The notes under the pieces: model-generated
What the model was told of the DNA's origin: nothing
Seen by the model: the letters and a program-made list of their open reading frames with translations, nothing else
The model's database searches: none
In this document: positions 1-7,737 of the stretch, one piece after another
How positions within the stretch are numbered: position 1 is the stretch's first letter
Layout of the letters: every line of letters starts with the position of its first letter
NCBI RefSeq assembly: GCF_902830275.1
Contig: NZ_CADESW010000003.1
Coordinates: 124,001-188,000 of the forward strand
Length of the DNA stretch: 64,000 nt
DNA from: Burkholderia stagnalis
GTDB lineage: Bacteria > Pseudomonadota > Gammaproteobacteria > Burkholderiales > Burkholderiaceae
Direction: 5' to 3'
Program-made: the position numbers and the translations under genes

Positions 1-114
1 GCGCCGCACCTGCTCGAACACCGGATCGATCAGCAGCGCTTCGCGCGATGCGCGATCGGCGAGCAGATACGTATAGGTAGACGATTGTGGATCGAAGAGT
101 TGCCTGAAGATCAT
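1..114 (-). CDS. MBL-fold metallo-hydrolase, N-terminal 38 residues (cut by window start)
   Basis: Only the first 38 codons are inside the window, from an ATG at 114 leftwards. The peptide begins [20 protein letters not shown] and continues into a hydrophobic strand with LIDPVF. This N-terminus is typical of the ETHE1/persulfide dioxygenase-like branch of the metallo-beta-lactamase fold, in which the gene product hydrolyses or oxidises a thiol-bound substrate with a mononuclear metal. The HxHxDH metal motif lies outside the window, so the assignment rests on the N-terminal signature alone. The gene points away from the peroxiredoxin in the same direction, with a 142-bp gap. Confidence 0.7.
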   Translation of the reverse strand, partial: MIFRQLFDPQSSTYTYLLADRASREALLIDPVFEQVRR

Positions 115-256
115 CACGATGCCGCTCCGCCGCCTGTCCATGCCCGGCGCGCGCCACGCGCCGCCTCGCCGCGCCGCCGCTCCTCGCCCGCGCGAATCGG
201 CCGCCGCCTTGCCGGCCCGGCCGATTCGCGCCCCCGTCGTGCCGTCGCGCGCCGCG

Positions 257-910
257 TCAGCGCGGCTGCGTGACGTACCGCAGGTACGGCTTCAGCGTCC
301 TGAAGCCCTGCGGATACTTCTTCTTCGCATCGTCGTCCGACACCGACGTCGGAATGATGACATCGTCGCCCGGCCGCCAGTTCACCGGCGTCGCCACCGT
401 GTGCTGCGCGTTCAGCTGCAGCGAATCGAGCAGGCGCATCACTTCGTCGAAATTGCGGCCCGCGCTCATCGGGTACACCAGCATCGCCTTGACCTTCTTG
501 TCCGGCCCGATGATGAACACCGAGCGCACCGTCGCGTTGTCGACCGCGGTGCGCGGCCCGCCGCCCGCGTTCGGATGGATCATGTCGTACAGCTTCGCGA
601 CCACCAGGTTGTCGTCGCCGATCATCGGATAGTTGATCGCGTGCCCCTGTGTCTCCTCGATGTCCTTCACCCACCGCTGGTGATCGCTGACAGGGTCGAC
701 GGAGAGCCCGATGATCTTCGTATTGCGCTTGTCGAATTCCGGCTTGAGCCCGGCCATGTAGCCGAGTTCGGTCGTGCACACCGGCGTGAAGTCCTTCGGA
801 TGCGAGAACAGGATCGCCCAGTGGTCGCCGATCCACTCGTGAAAGCGAATCGTGCCCTCGGTCGTCTCCGCGGTGAAATCGGGGGCTTCTTCTCCTAGTC
901 GAATCGACAT
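257..910 (-). CDS. 1-Cys peroxiredoxin (Prx6 family)
   Basis: A 217-residue thiol peroxidase that reduces H2O2 and organic peroxides in the cytoplasm. The active-site segment [14 protein letters not shown] carries the only cysteine of the protein (Cys45), which defines a 1-Cys enzyme that needs an external reductant. The C-terminal Prx6-type dimerisation extension is present (around residues 165-217, with [10 protein letters not shown] and a final YLRYV). I chose the ATG at 910 rather than the one four codons upstream because GGAGG sits just ahead of it. The gene lies upstream of, and in the same direction as, the partial MBL-fold gene, which would fit a thiol/persulfide stress pair, but that is inference. 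Confidence 0.93.
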   Translation of the reverse strand: MSIRLGEEAPDFTAETTEGTIRFHEWIGDHWAILFSHPKDFTPVCTTELGYMAGLKPEFDKRNTKIIGLSVDPVSDHQRWVKDIEETQGHAINYPMIGDDNLVVAKLYDMIHPNAGGGPRTAVDNATVRSVFIIGPDKKVKAMLVYPMSAGRNFDEVMRLLDSLQLNAQHTVATPVNWRPGDDVIIPTSVSDDDAKKKYPQGFRTLKPYLRYVTQPR

Positions 911-1291
911 TTCGTCCTCCATGACATGGAACCCTCATGACGCCCGCGCCGCGGTCGGCGCGGCCGCGCCCTGATTCGTCGAACGTGGGTGTGGCGATCG
1001 CCGCGAGGCCCGCCCCGTGGCCACGGGGCGGATCGGCGCGCCGGCGGGCGGGCACGCGGCCCGCGCGCGGCGCGCCGCGCAATCGTCCTGGCGCGGGACG
1101 CCGGCCGGCACGCGCCGTGTCCCGCGCGCTTATAGCGTAGGTCAAATTGCGCACGCCACGGGCGGCAGTTCGCCGCGGGCATGGCGCGCGGCGGGCGTGG
1201 GACGGCCGCATCGCACCGCCTATACTTTTTGCATCGACACCCCGGCGCGCGCCGCGCGTCCGGCCGTTTCCTTTCCTGTGAGGAGACCATC
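911..1291. other. intergenic region between divergent peroxiredoxin and DUF1059 genes
   Basis: About 380 bases without a convincing gene; very GC-rich. It contains a perfect 22-bp palindrome (separate entry) and, close to the right-hand gene, TATACT at 1221-1226 as a possible -10 element for the DUF1059 gene. No other site could be assigned. Confidence 0.6.
1010..1031. repeat. perfect 22-bp GC palindrome
   Basis: CCGCCCCGTGG is followed immediately by its exact complement CCACGGGGCGG, with no spacer. It lies 100 bp upstream of the peroxiredoxin start. Lack of a loop makes an RNA hairpin unlikely; a dimeric repressor or activator site is the simpler reading. Confidence 0.6.
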
Positions 1292-1504
1292 ATGGCCCGC
1301 CGCTACATCGATTGCCGCGAGTTTCCCAGCGACATGAACTGTTCGGTCGCGATTTCGGCCGATTCCGACGGCGAACTGCTGGAGGCCGCGGTCCAGCATG
1401 CGGTCACGGTGCACCAGCACACCGACACGCCCGAATTGCGCACGCAACTGAAGGCGCTGTTCCGCGACGGCACGCCGCCCGCCGACGCGCCCCGCAGCGC
1501 GTGA
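1292..1504 (+). CDS. DUF1059 family small protein
   Basis: A 70-residue protein starting MARRYIDCREFPSDMNCSVA, with two cysteines (8 and 17), followed by an acidic stretch and a helical segment containing AVQHAVTVHQHTDTPELR. This is the layout of the DUF1059 family (about 60 residues, Cys-containing N-terminus, HAxxxH-like helix), whose function is unknown. The ATG at 1292 is preceded by AGGAGA at a good distance. The gene stands alone and diverges from the peroxiredoxin gene. The C-terminal tail PPADAPRSA is low complexity and probably disordered. Confidence 0.85.
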   Translation: MARRYIDCREFPSDMNCSVAISADSDGELLEAAVQHAVTVHQHTDTPELRTQLKALFRDGTPPADAPRSA

Positions 1505-2113
1505 GCAGGCATCCGCGCCGCGCCGGCCGACTGTCCGCCGCAGATCTCCCCTTTCCGCCTTCCGATCGCTCCCCGCCGCGCCGGCATCCCCCGCCGGCCG
1601 GCGACTGTCGCGCGCAATGCCGACGCGCACCGTCCCGAACCGATGCGCGCGCAACGATACGCCCCTGTAACGCGCACGTTCGCGCGCGGCCCGGCGCCGC
1701 TTGCCGCGCCCGCCGCATACGGCGCGTGAGCGATGCCACAGGCCCTCGCCTTCGCGCGTGGATCACGCGTGAAACGTTTTTTCCGCGTTGTGCCGCAGCA
1801 GCCGTCGCGAGAAATGAAATTCCCCAATTGAATCATCACGTTATCGCATTTGGCACGTTGCTCGCTTACCTCCTGGAACAGGTTCGCACGCAGGTGACGC
1901 CGGCATAAACACGCCGTCCCGGTCACGCTGGCTGCAACCGGGCGGCATCGCGTATGCCGCGTCAGAACAGGCCGCAGGCCTGCAAGGGAGATCCGTTTCG
2001 CCGAACCCGACGAATCCGGGGGCCGCTGCCGGCGCGATGCGCCGGGCAGGCCACCTGGCGGATGGTCGTTTTTGCAACGCGTCGAACAACGCGAGTCGTT
2101 TCAGGAGGAAGCC
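1505..2113. other. 609-bp intergenic region, no gene recognised
   Basis: The stretch between the DUF1059 gene and the small secreted protein is open in several frames but none has a plausible start, codon pattern or recognisable product. A short hairpin CGCGTG-GAT-CACGCG at 1755-1769, followed after seven bases by a T-run at 1777-1782, is a weak terminator candidate for the DUF1059 gene. The part around 1770-1870 is notably less GC-rich than the rest and could hold a promoter or small RNA, but I cannot define one. Confidence 0.4.
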
Positions 2114-2359
2114 ATGAAAGTGCGAGGAACCCATGGGTCGCTGCGCGTATGGAGCGCCGTGCTGACCGGTCTTTGTGCAGCCGTCGTCACAGTCGCCGCA
2201 CTCGGTTCGCAGGCGGCCTTCGCCGGCCCGAAACGTCAAACGGGCCACGGCTCGCTGCCCTCCAAAGGGAACATACCGGCCAAGTTCGAGACGCTGCCGT
2301 CCGGCCCGCATCCGAGCGAAGTGAAGAACGCAGGCAAGTTCAAGCCGCAACAACTATAG
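2114..2359 (+). CDS. small secreted protein of unknown function
   Basis: An 81-residue protein with a clear Sec signal peptide: basic start MKVRGTHGSLR, a hydrophobic core of about 22 residues and a likely cut after AAFA (near residue 38). The mature part is only about 43 residues, basic, rich in Gly, Pro and Lys, with no cysteine and no recognisable domain. AGGAGG precedes the ATG at 2114. It ends 67 bp before the Agd3-like deacetylase in the same direction, so the two are probably co-transcribed and may act together outside the cell; this link is inference from position only. Confidence 0.7.
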   Translation: MKVRGTHGSLRVWSAVLTGLCAAVVTVAALGSQAAFAGPKRQTGHGSLPSKGNIPAKFETLPSGPHPSEVKNAGKFKPQQL

Positions 2360-2426
2360 GCATCACGCGGAAGTCATTGTCGGGGAAGGATTCAGTCATT
2401 TCGATTACCGATGCGTGAGGTTTGCC

Positions 2427-4568
2427 ATGAGTGCAATGCGAACGTTATTCCGCTCCCCCGGGCCATTGGCGCGCGGGCTGGCCGCCGCCGGACTCTGTGC
2501 CGCGGCGCAGGTCGCGCAGGCCGTCCCGCTGGATGCGCTGATCGACCTGAAGGTGCTGGTGCTCGCCAGCCAGCAGGCCGGCAATACCCCTGAACTGCAG
2601 GCAACGCAGACGATCCTCGACCGCCTGGGCGTGCCGTACACCATCTACAGCTACGACACGAACAACCCGACGCTGCCGCCGCTCGAAACCGGCAACCATG
2701 CGATGTATCAAGGCATCATCATGCCGGTCAGCGACGCGCGCTACATGAACCCGTTCGGCGCGAACGCGCTGGCCACGACGCTCGCGCGCTACCAGTTCAA
2801 GTACAACGTGCGGCTCGCGAGCGTCTACACGTGGCCGGGCGACACGGGCTGCATGCAGTACGTCGGCTACCGCGATACGACCGCGTCGCCGCTCAACACG
2901 ACGCTGACGACGACCGGCAAGACGCTGTTCCCGTACATGAACGCCGGCTCGACCACCGCCAATCCGCTGGTCGTGCAGAACGCGTGGACCTACTTCATGT
3001 CGCCGGCGAGCCCGCTGCCGGCCGGCACGACCACGACGACGCAGATCCAGGGCACGGCGTCGACCGGCGTCACCTATTCGGTCGCATCGACCTGCCTGTT
3101 CGGCAATACCACGCCGCTCGCGGGCGACAGCACGTCGCGCGAGATCATGGCGGTGTCGTTCGACAACAACCCGTTCCTGATGCACTCGCTGACGCTGTCG
3201 TACGGCATCGTCAACTGGGTCACGCGCGGGCTGTTCGTCGGCGTCCGGCACACGTACATGGATCCGCAATTCGACGACCTCGGCATTCCGGACGAAATCT
3301 ATCCGTATGCGCAGTCCGACCTGACCGGCCTGTGGTACGACGTGCGGACCGGCAAGACGACCAACACGAGCCCTCCCGGCCAGTGCCCGCTCGGCAGCCC
3401 GCCCGGATCGGTCAACCCGAGCACCGGCACGACCGCATGCGAATACCGGATGGTCGGCACCGACTTCGACAACGCGATGAACTGGCAGGACACCGTCAAC
3501 GCCAATACGGCGAACGCGGGCGCGCTGAAGTTCACGATGGCGTTCAACGGTTCGGGCTTCAGCACCGATTTCGGCGGTCTCGGCAACTACCCGGCCACCG
3601 GCACCGATACGCTGACCACCGAGACCAACGCGAACGAGTTCGAGTTCAAGTGGATCACGCACACGTACGACCATGCGCTGCTCGATCCGCCGTTCACGAC
3701 GACGGCCGCGCAGGTCACGACCGAGTTGCAGAGCAACCACGCCGTCGCCCAGTCGTTCGGGTTCGAGAAGTACAACAAGACCGTCATCGTCACGCCGGAG
3801 ATTTCCGGGCTGTACAACGCGACGACGCTCGGTGCGCTCCGGTCGTTCGGCGTGACGACACTCGTGTCCGATTCGTCGAAGCCGACGCCGCCGGTCGGCA
3901 CGCCGAATTGCCCGACCAACAACAACGGCGTCATATGGCCGCTGCCGCCGTTCAACGCGGGCAAGTTCAACTGCGTGAACCAGAACATCTTCGAGATCCC
4001 GCGCTACGCGACCGCGCTGTTCTACAACGTGTCGCAGCCGGCGGAATGGGTGGCCGAGTACAACTACTTCTACGGCGCGAACGGCATCGACCCGACACGC
4101 TGGGGCTTCGACCTGAACTACACGCAGGTGCTGGACAAGGTGTCCGATACGCTGGTGAGCTACCTGCTCACGTACGACGTCCGGCCGCTGATGTTCCATC
4201 AGTCGAACCTGCGCAGTTACAGCGGGACGAGTTCGCTGGCGGGTGACCTGCTGAACGCGGTGCTCACGAAGTACAACAAGTTCTACAAGGGCCTGCCGAT
4301 CCGCAGTCCGTACCTGTCCGACTCGGGCACGCTCGGCCGGCAGCGGCTGGTGTTCAACTCGTCGAACGTGGCGGCCACGCTGAAGCCCGGCGTGTCGATC
4401 ACGCTCAGCGCGTCGCGCACCGACGGGCAGTCGGTCGTGGTGCCGATCACCGGCGTGACGTTCGGCACCGTGCATGAGACGTATGGCGGCCAGAGCAACT
4501 CCACGATCACGCTGCTTCCGGCCACCGCCTATACGACGTTGATTACGCCGGCACCGGTCTGGCAATAG
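2427..4568 (+). CDS. exported Agd3-like polysaccharide deacetylase (CBM87-CE18 type)
   Basis: A 713-residue protein with a signal peptide (hydrophobic ALARGLAAAGLCAAA, cut near AQA). The first half is beta-rich and Thr/Asn-rich. The second half has the hallmarks of a metal-dependent carbohydrate deacetylase: HTYMDPQFDDLG at about 275-286 supplies the aspartates (D283, D284), and ITHTYDH gives an HxxxH pair (H412, H416). Arrangement and motifs resemble fungal Agd3, the galactosaminogalactan deacetylase that founded family CE18. I infer deacetylation of an amino-sugar polymer at the cell surface. GTGAGG at 2415-2420 fits the ATG at 2427; a GTG at 2415 is the alternative. It is followed by a strong terminator. 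The family assignment is from memory of motifs and is not confirmed by a search. Confidence 0.68.
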   Translation: MSAMRTLFRSPGPLARGLAAAGLCAAAQVAQAVPLDALIDLKVLVLASQQAGNTPELQATQTILDRLGVPYTIYSYDTNNPTLPPLETGNHAMYQGIIMPVSDARYMNPFGANALATTLARYQFKYNVRLASVYTWPGDTGCMQYVGYRDTTASPLNTTLTTTGKTLFPYMNAGSTTANPLVVQNAWTYFMSPASPLPAGTTTTTQIQGTASTGVTYSVASTCLFGNTTPLAGDSTSREIMAVSFDNNPFLMHSLTLSYGIVNWVTRGLFVGVRHTYMDPQFDDLGIPDEIYPYAQSDLTGLWYDVRTGKTTNTSPPGQCPLGSPPGSVNPSTGTTACEYRMVGTDFDNAMNWQDTVNANTANAGALKFTMAFNGSGFSTDFGGLGNYPATGTDTLTTETNANEFEFKWITHTYDHALLDPPFTTTAAQVTTELQSNHAVAQSFGFEKYNKTVIVTPEISGLYNATTLGALRSFGVTTLVSDSSKPTPPVGTPNCPTNNNGVIWPLPPFNAGKFNCVNQNIFEIPRYATALFYNVSQPAEWVAEYNYFYGANGIDPTRWGFDLNYTQVLDKVSDTLVSYLLTYDVRPLMFHQSNLRSYSGTSSLAGDLLNAVLTKYNKFYKGLPIRSPYLSDSGTLGRQRLVFNSSNVAATLKPGVSITLSASRTDGQSVVVPITGVTFGTVHETYGGQSNSTITLLPATAYTTLITPAPVWQ

Positions 4569-4611
4569 CTTGCCGAAAGGCATGACCGCGTCACGGAGGC
4601 GCGAGTTGACG

Positions 4612-4639
4612 ACGCCCGCCGCAAGGCGGGCGTTTTTTT
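4612..4639 (+). terminator. rho-independent terminator of the deacetylase operon
   Basis: Nine-base stem ACGCCCGCC / GGCGGGCGT around a GCAA tetraloop, followed directly by seven T. It lies 44 bp after the stop codon at 4568. Confidence 0.92.
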
Positions 4640-4659
4640 GTCTGCGGATCGCGGATCGC

Positions 4660-4728
4660 GGGCTGGGGCTGGGGCTGGGGCTGGGGCTGGGCTGGGCTGG
4701 GCTGGGCTGGGCTGGGCTGGGGCTGGGC
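4660..4728. repeat. G-tract tandem repeat (GGGGCT / GGGCT units)
   Basis: One GGGCT, four GGGGCT, six GGGCT, one more GGGGCT and a final GGGC follow one another without interruption, giving 13 G-tracts of three or four on the + strand. The mixture of 6- and 5-base units points to slippage. The repeat lies between the deacetylase terminator and the GFA gene, on the coding strand of the latter and 86 bp before its start. Confidence 0.9.
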
Positions 4729-4814
4729 AGCGTCGTTGGGCCATGCGCGAATCTGTGAAACAATCGCGCTTCGCTTTCAGCCGGAATCCGGCGCCCCAGC
4801 CAAGGAGCCTGTCG

Positions 4815-5252
4815 ATGATCACCTCGGGAAGCTGTCACTGCGGCAACCTTACTTTCGCGCTCGACTGGCGCGAGGCCGCGCCGCGCATCGCGGCGCGTTC
4901 CTGCACCTGTTCGTTTTGCCGCAAGCATGGCGGCACCTGGACGTCCTGCCCGTCCGGCGCGCTGGAAATCACCGTGAAGGACCCGGCGCGGGTCGGCACG
5001 TATGCGTTCGGCACGGGCACCGCGCAGTTCCACGTATGCGCGACGTGCGGCGTCGTGCCGGTCGTGACGAGCAAAGTGGACGGCCGGCTCTACGGGGTCG
5101 TCAACGTCAACGCATTCGACGGGGTCGACGCGTCGCTCATCGATCCGCCCACGGCGGGTTCGTTCGACGGAGAAAGCACGGATGAACGTCTCGCGCGCCG
5201 CAAGCGCAACTGGATACCGGATGTCGTGTTCCGCCACGTCTCGTCCGCGTGA
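4815..5252 (+). CDS. GFA-family zinc-binding protein
   Basis: A 145-residue member of the GFA (glutathione-dependent formaldehyde-activating enzyme-like) fold. It has the expected zinc ligands: CHC at 7-9, CTCSFC at 30-35 and CATC at 75-78. Most members of this family are of unknown substrate; only a few act on S-hydroxymethyl-glutathione. The start at 4815 is set by AGGAG at 4803-4807. It is followed after 24 bp by the ArgP-like regulator in the same direction. The first bases of its leader follow the G-tract repeat, so repeat length could affect its expression. Confidence 0.88.
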   Translation: MITSGSCHCGNLTFALDWREAAPRIAARSCTCSFCRKHGGTWTSCPSGALEITVKDPARVGTYAFGTGTAQFHVCATCGVVPVVTSKVDGRLYGVVNVNAFDGVDASLIDPPTAGSFDGESTDERLARRKRNWIPDVVFRHVSSA

Positions 5253-5276
5253 ACACCTGAACAGGACCCGGCCGAC

Positions 5277-6185
5277 ATGTCGATGACGATCGATCCGAAG
5301 CAGGCCGCCGCGCTGCTGGCCGTCGCCGACACCGGCAGCTTCGAGCAGGCCGCGGTGCGCCTGCATGTGACCGCGTCCGCCGTCACCCAGCGCGTGCGCG
5401 CGCTGGAAGCGAGCCTCGGCACGCCGCTCGTGCTGCGCACGCGGCCGTGCCGGCCGACCGTTGCGGGGCAGCGCGTGCTGCAGCACCTGCGCCGCGTCGC
5501 GCTGCTGCAGGCCGACCTGCAGAGCGCGCTCGCGGTCGAGCGCGAATCGCCGATCTCCGTCACGATCGCGCTCAATTCCGACAGCCTCGGCACCTGGTTC
5601 CTGCCCGCGCTGACGTCGGTGCTCGCCGGCGAACGCATCCTGTTCGAACTGATCGTCGAAGACCAGGATCACACGTTCGCGCTGCTCGAAAGCGGGATGG
5701 CGGTGGGCTGCGTGACGACCGAACCGAAGCCGATGCGCGGCTGCGTCGCGACGCCGCTCGGCATGATGCGCTACCGGCTGCTGGCCGCGTCGGCGTTCGC
5801 CGCGCGCTGGTTCCCGCGCGGGCTCAGCCGCGCCAGCGCGCGCCGTGCGCCGGTCGTCGCCTATTCGCGGCGCGACACGCTGCAGTCGTCGTTCCTGGAA
5901 GAGAAATTCGGGTTGCCCGTCGGCGCATACCCGTGCCACTACGTGCCCGGCACGCACGCGCATTTTGCCGCCGTGCAGCACGGGCTCGGCTACGCGATGG
6001 TGCCGGCGCCGCTGCTCGGCGACGCGCCGCTCGACGCGCAGGGCCTCGTCGATCTCGCGCCCGCGCACCCGACCGACGTCACGCTGTACTGGCACGCGTG
6101 GACGGTGCAGTCGCCGGCGATGGCGTCGCTGTCCGCGCGCGTCGTCGAGGCGGCGCGGCGGCTGCTCGCGCCGCTTGCGCGCTGA
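5277..6185 (+). CDS. argP: LysR-family regulator, ArgP/LysG type
   Basis: A 302-residue LTTR. Residues 1-65 form the winged helix-turn-helix (QAAALLAVADTGSFEQAAVRLHVT followed by SAVTQRVRALE). The effector domain contains YPCHYVPGTHAHFAAVQHGLGYAMVP, characteristic of ArgP/LysG, which senses lysine or arginine and controls the LysE amino-acid exporter. No lysE gene is adjacent here: upstream is the GFA gene and downstream is the convergent threonine aldolase. ArgP is therefore a family-level name, and the target genes are unknown. Two shadow frames with high arginine content overlap it but have no family features. Confidence 0.85.
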   Translation: MSMTIDPKQAAALLAVADTGSFEQAAVRLHVTASAVTQRVRALEASLGTPLVLRTRPCRPTVAGQRVLQHLRRVALLQADLQSALAVERESPISVTIALNSDSLGTWFLPALTSVLAGERILFELIVEDQDHTFALLESGMAVGCVTTEPKPMRGCVATPLGMMRYRLLAASAFAARWFPRGLSRASARRAPVVAYSRRDTLQSSFLEEKFGLPVGAYPCHYVPGTHAHFAAVQHGLGYAMVPAPLLGDAPLDAQGLVDLAPAHPTDVTLYWHAWTVQSPAMASLSARVVEAARRLLAPLAR

Positions 6186-6209
6186 AGCCGCCGCTTTGCG
6201 CTTGCGCGC

Positions 6210-6275
6210 GCCGCGTTCCCGCCGCGTTCCCGCCGCGTTCCCGCCGCGTTCCCGCAGTGTTCCCGCAGTGTTCCC
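6210..6275. repeat. 11-bp tandem repeat, six copies
   Basis: Four copies of GCCGCGTTCCC are followed by two of GCAGTGTTCCC, then a decayed seventh (GCGTTGTTCTC). The block occupies the short space between the stop codons of the convergent ArgP-like and threonine aldolase genes. Confidence 0.92.
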
Positions 6276-6299
6276 GCGTTGTTCTCCGTGGTGCTCCCG

Positions 6300-7313
6300 C
6301 TACGCGCGGCGCTGCGCGAAATACCCGCCGACCGCGCTGACGAACGTATCGATGTCGGCGCGCGACACATCGCAGTGCGTGACGAAACGCGATGCATAGA
6401 GCATCTGCGTGAGGATCCCGCGTTCCTTCAACCACGCCTCGAGCGACACGCAGTCAGCTTCCGGGAATTGCGCGAACACCATGTTCGTCGCATGCGACAG
6501 CACCTTCACCTCGTCGATGCGTGCCAGCCCTTCGGCCAGATGCGCGGCGTTCGCGTGATCGTCCGCGAGCCGTTCGACGTTGTGCTCGAGCGCATACAGG
6601 CACGCGGCGGCGAGAATCCCCGCCTGCCGCATCCCGCCGCCGAGCACCTTGCGCCAGCGGTGCGCGCGCTCGAGCAGCGGCCGGCTGCCGACCAGCACCG
6701 AACCGACCGGCGCGCCGAGCCCTTTCGAGAAGCAGATCGACACCGTGTCGAACGGCGCACACACGTCCGCGATCGTGCGGCGCGACGCGACCGCCGCATT
6801 GCACACGCGCGCGCCGTCGAGATGCGTGGCGAGCCCGCGGCCGCGCGCGACCGCGACGGCCTCCTCCGCGTAGCCCGTCGGCAGCACGCGGCCGCCGATC
6901 GTGTTCTCCAGCGCAAGCAGGCGCGTGCGCGCGAAATGGTTGTCGATCGGCTTGATCGCCGCGACGATCTTGTCGATCGGCAGCGAGCCGTCGAGCGCGT
7001 TCTCGATCGGCTGCGGCTGGATGCTGCCGAGCACCGCCGCGCCGCCGCCTTCGTACTTGTAGGTGTGCGCGAGCTGGCCGACGATGTATTCGTCGCCGCG
7101 CTCGCAATGCGCCATCAGCGCAGCCAGGTTGCTCTGCGTACCGCTCGGAAAGAACAGGCCGGCCTCCTTGCCGGCGCGCTCGGCGACTGCCGCCTGCAGG
7201 CGCAGCACGGTCGGGTCGTCGCCCCACACGTCGTCGCCGACTTCGGCGGCAGTCATGGCGGCAAGCATTGCGGGGCTCGGACGTGTAACGGTATCGCTGC
7301 GTAGATCGATCAT
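6300..7313 (-). CDS. ltaE: low-specificity L-threonine aldolase
   Basis: A 337-residue PLP enzyme that cleaves L-threonine or L-allo-threonine to glycine and acetaldehyde. It starts MIDLRSDTVTRPSP, the usual N-terminus. The lysine for the internal aldimine is K197 in SICFSKGLGAPVGS, His83 in LAHTYKYE is the residue that stacks on the cofactor, and the phosphate-binding SGTQSN lies at 57-62. Length matches the family. An in-frame extension upstream lacks homology, so the ATG at 7313 is used. It runs convergent to the ArgP-like gene and diverges from the cytochrome bd operon across a 424-bp gap. Confidence 0.95.
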   Translation of the reverse strand: MIDLRSDTVTRPSPAMLAAMTAAEVGDDVWGDDPTVLRLQAAVAERAGKEAGLFFPSGTQSNLAALMAHCERGDEYIVGQLAHTYKYEGGGAAVLGSIQPQPIENALDGSLPIDKIVAAIKPIDNHFARTRLLALENTIGGRVLPTGYAEEAVAVARGRGLATHLDGARVCNAAVASRRTIADVCAPFDTVSICFSKGLGAPVGSVLVGSRPLLERAHRWRKVLGGGMRQAGILAAACLYALEHNVERLADDHANAAHLAEGLARIDEVKVLSHATNMVFAQFPEADCVSLEAWLKERGILTQMLYASRFVTHCDVSRADIDTFVSAVGGYFAQRRA

Positions 7314-7737
7314 CGCTGTTCCCTGAGTAAACGCGGGCCGGCACGGGCCCCGCCAAAGCAAGACCCAGAGTGTACGCAATTCACCGCGCGCACGCCGGCC
7401 CCGGCGGCGCGCGCATGCGTGACGGACGAATGTGCGGAAATGGACGGCCGGCCGGGACGATCGCGCGGCCCGCCGGCCGTTCCCGATGATGCGACGCGCC
7501 ATATTGACGCAGGTGCGGCGGCCCGCCGCGCCCCGCGCGCCACGGCGCATTTCGCGATCTTGATACGAATCAACGATTTAACGCGACAGCGCCGCGCGGG
7601 GGCTGGACATCTGCGACGAGTTGGCGCATTTCGCGCCGCAACATCGCGTTCCATACTCCAGCCAACCCTGCCACCGTCATCGGCCAGGGTCCGCCGGCAG
7701 CCCCGCCGGCGGGTATCGACAGCTTCGGTCAACTGGT
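7314..7737. other. 424-bp divergent regulatory region, ltaE / cytochrome bd
   Basis: No gene seen. It holds a perfect FNR/ANR dyad at 7560-7573 (separate entry). The 160 bp between that box and the cydA start are GC-rich without an obvious -10 element, so the transcription start cannot be placed with confidence. Confidence 0.6.
7560..7573. promoter_or_regulatory. FNR/ANR box
   Basis: TTGAT-ACGA-ATCAA is a perfect match to the FNR/ANR/DNR recognition site TTGAT-N4-ATCAA. It is centred about 171 bp upstream of the first subunit of the cytochrome bd oxidase. In beta- and gamma-proteobacteria bd-type oxidases are commonly controlled by these oxygen-sensing CRP-family proteins, so low-oxygen regulation of the operon is likely. 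Confidence 0.85.

Noticed and set aside
1312-1908. 198-codon open frame over the DUF1059 gene and its downstream region
   Set aside because: Arg/Ala/Pro-rich composition typical of a GC shadow frame, overlapping a gene with clear family features.
4660-4728. Origin iterons
   Set aside because: Units are simple G-tract slippage repeats of 5 and 6 bases, with no replication protein gene or DnaA boxes nearby.
2445-6095. 1216-codon open frame on the minus strand
   Set aside because: Arg/Val-rich antisense shadow of the deacetylase, GFA and ArgP-like genes; crosses a terminator and repeat region.
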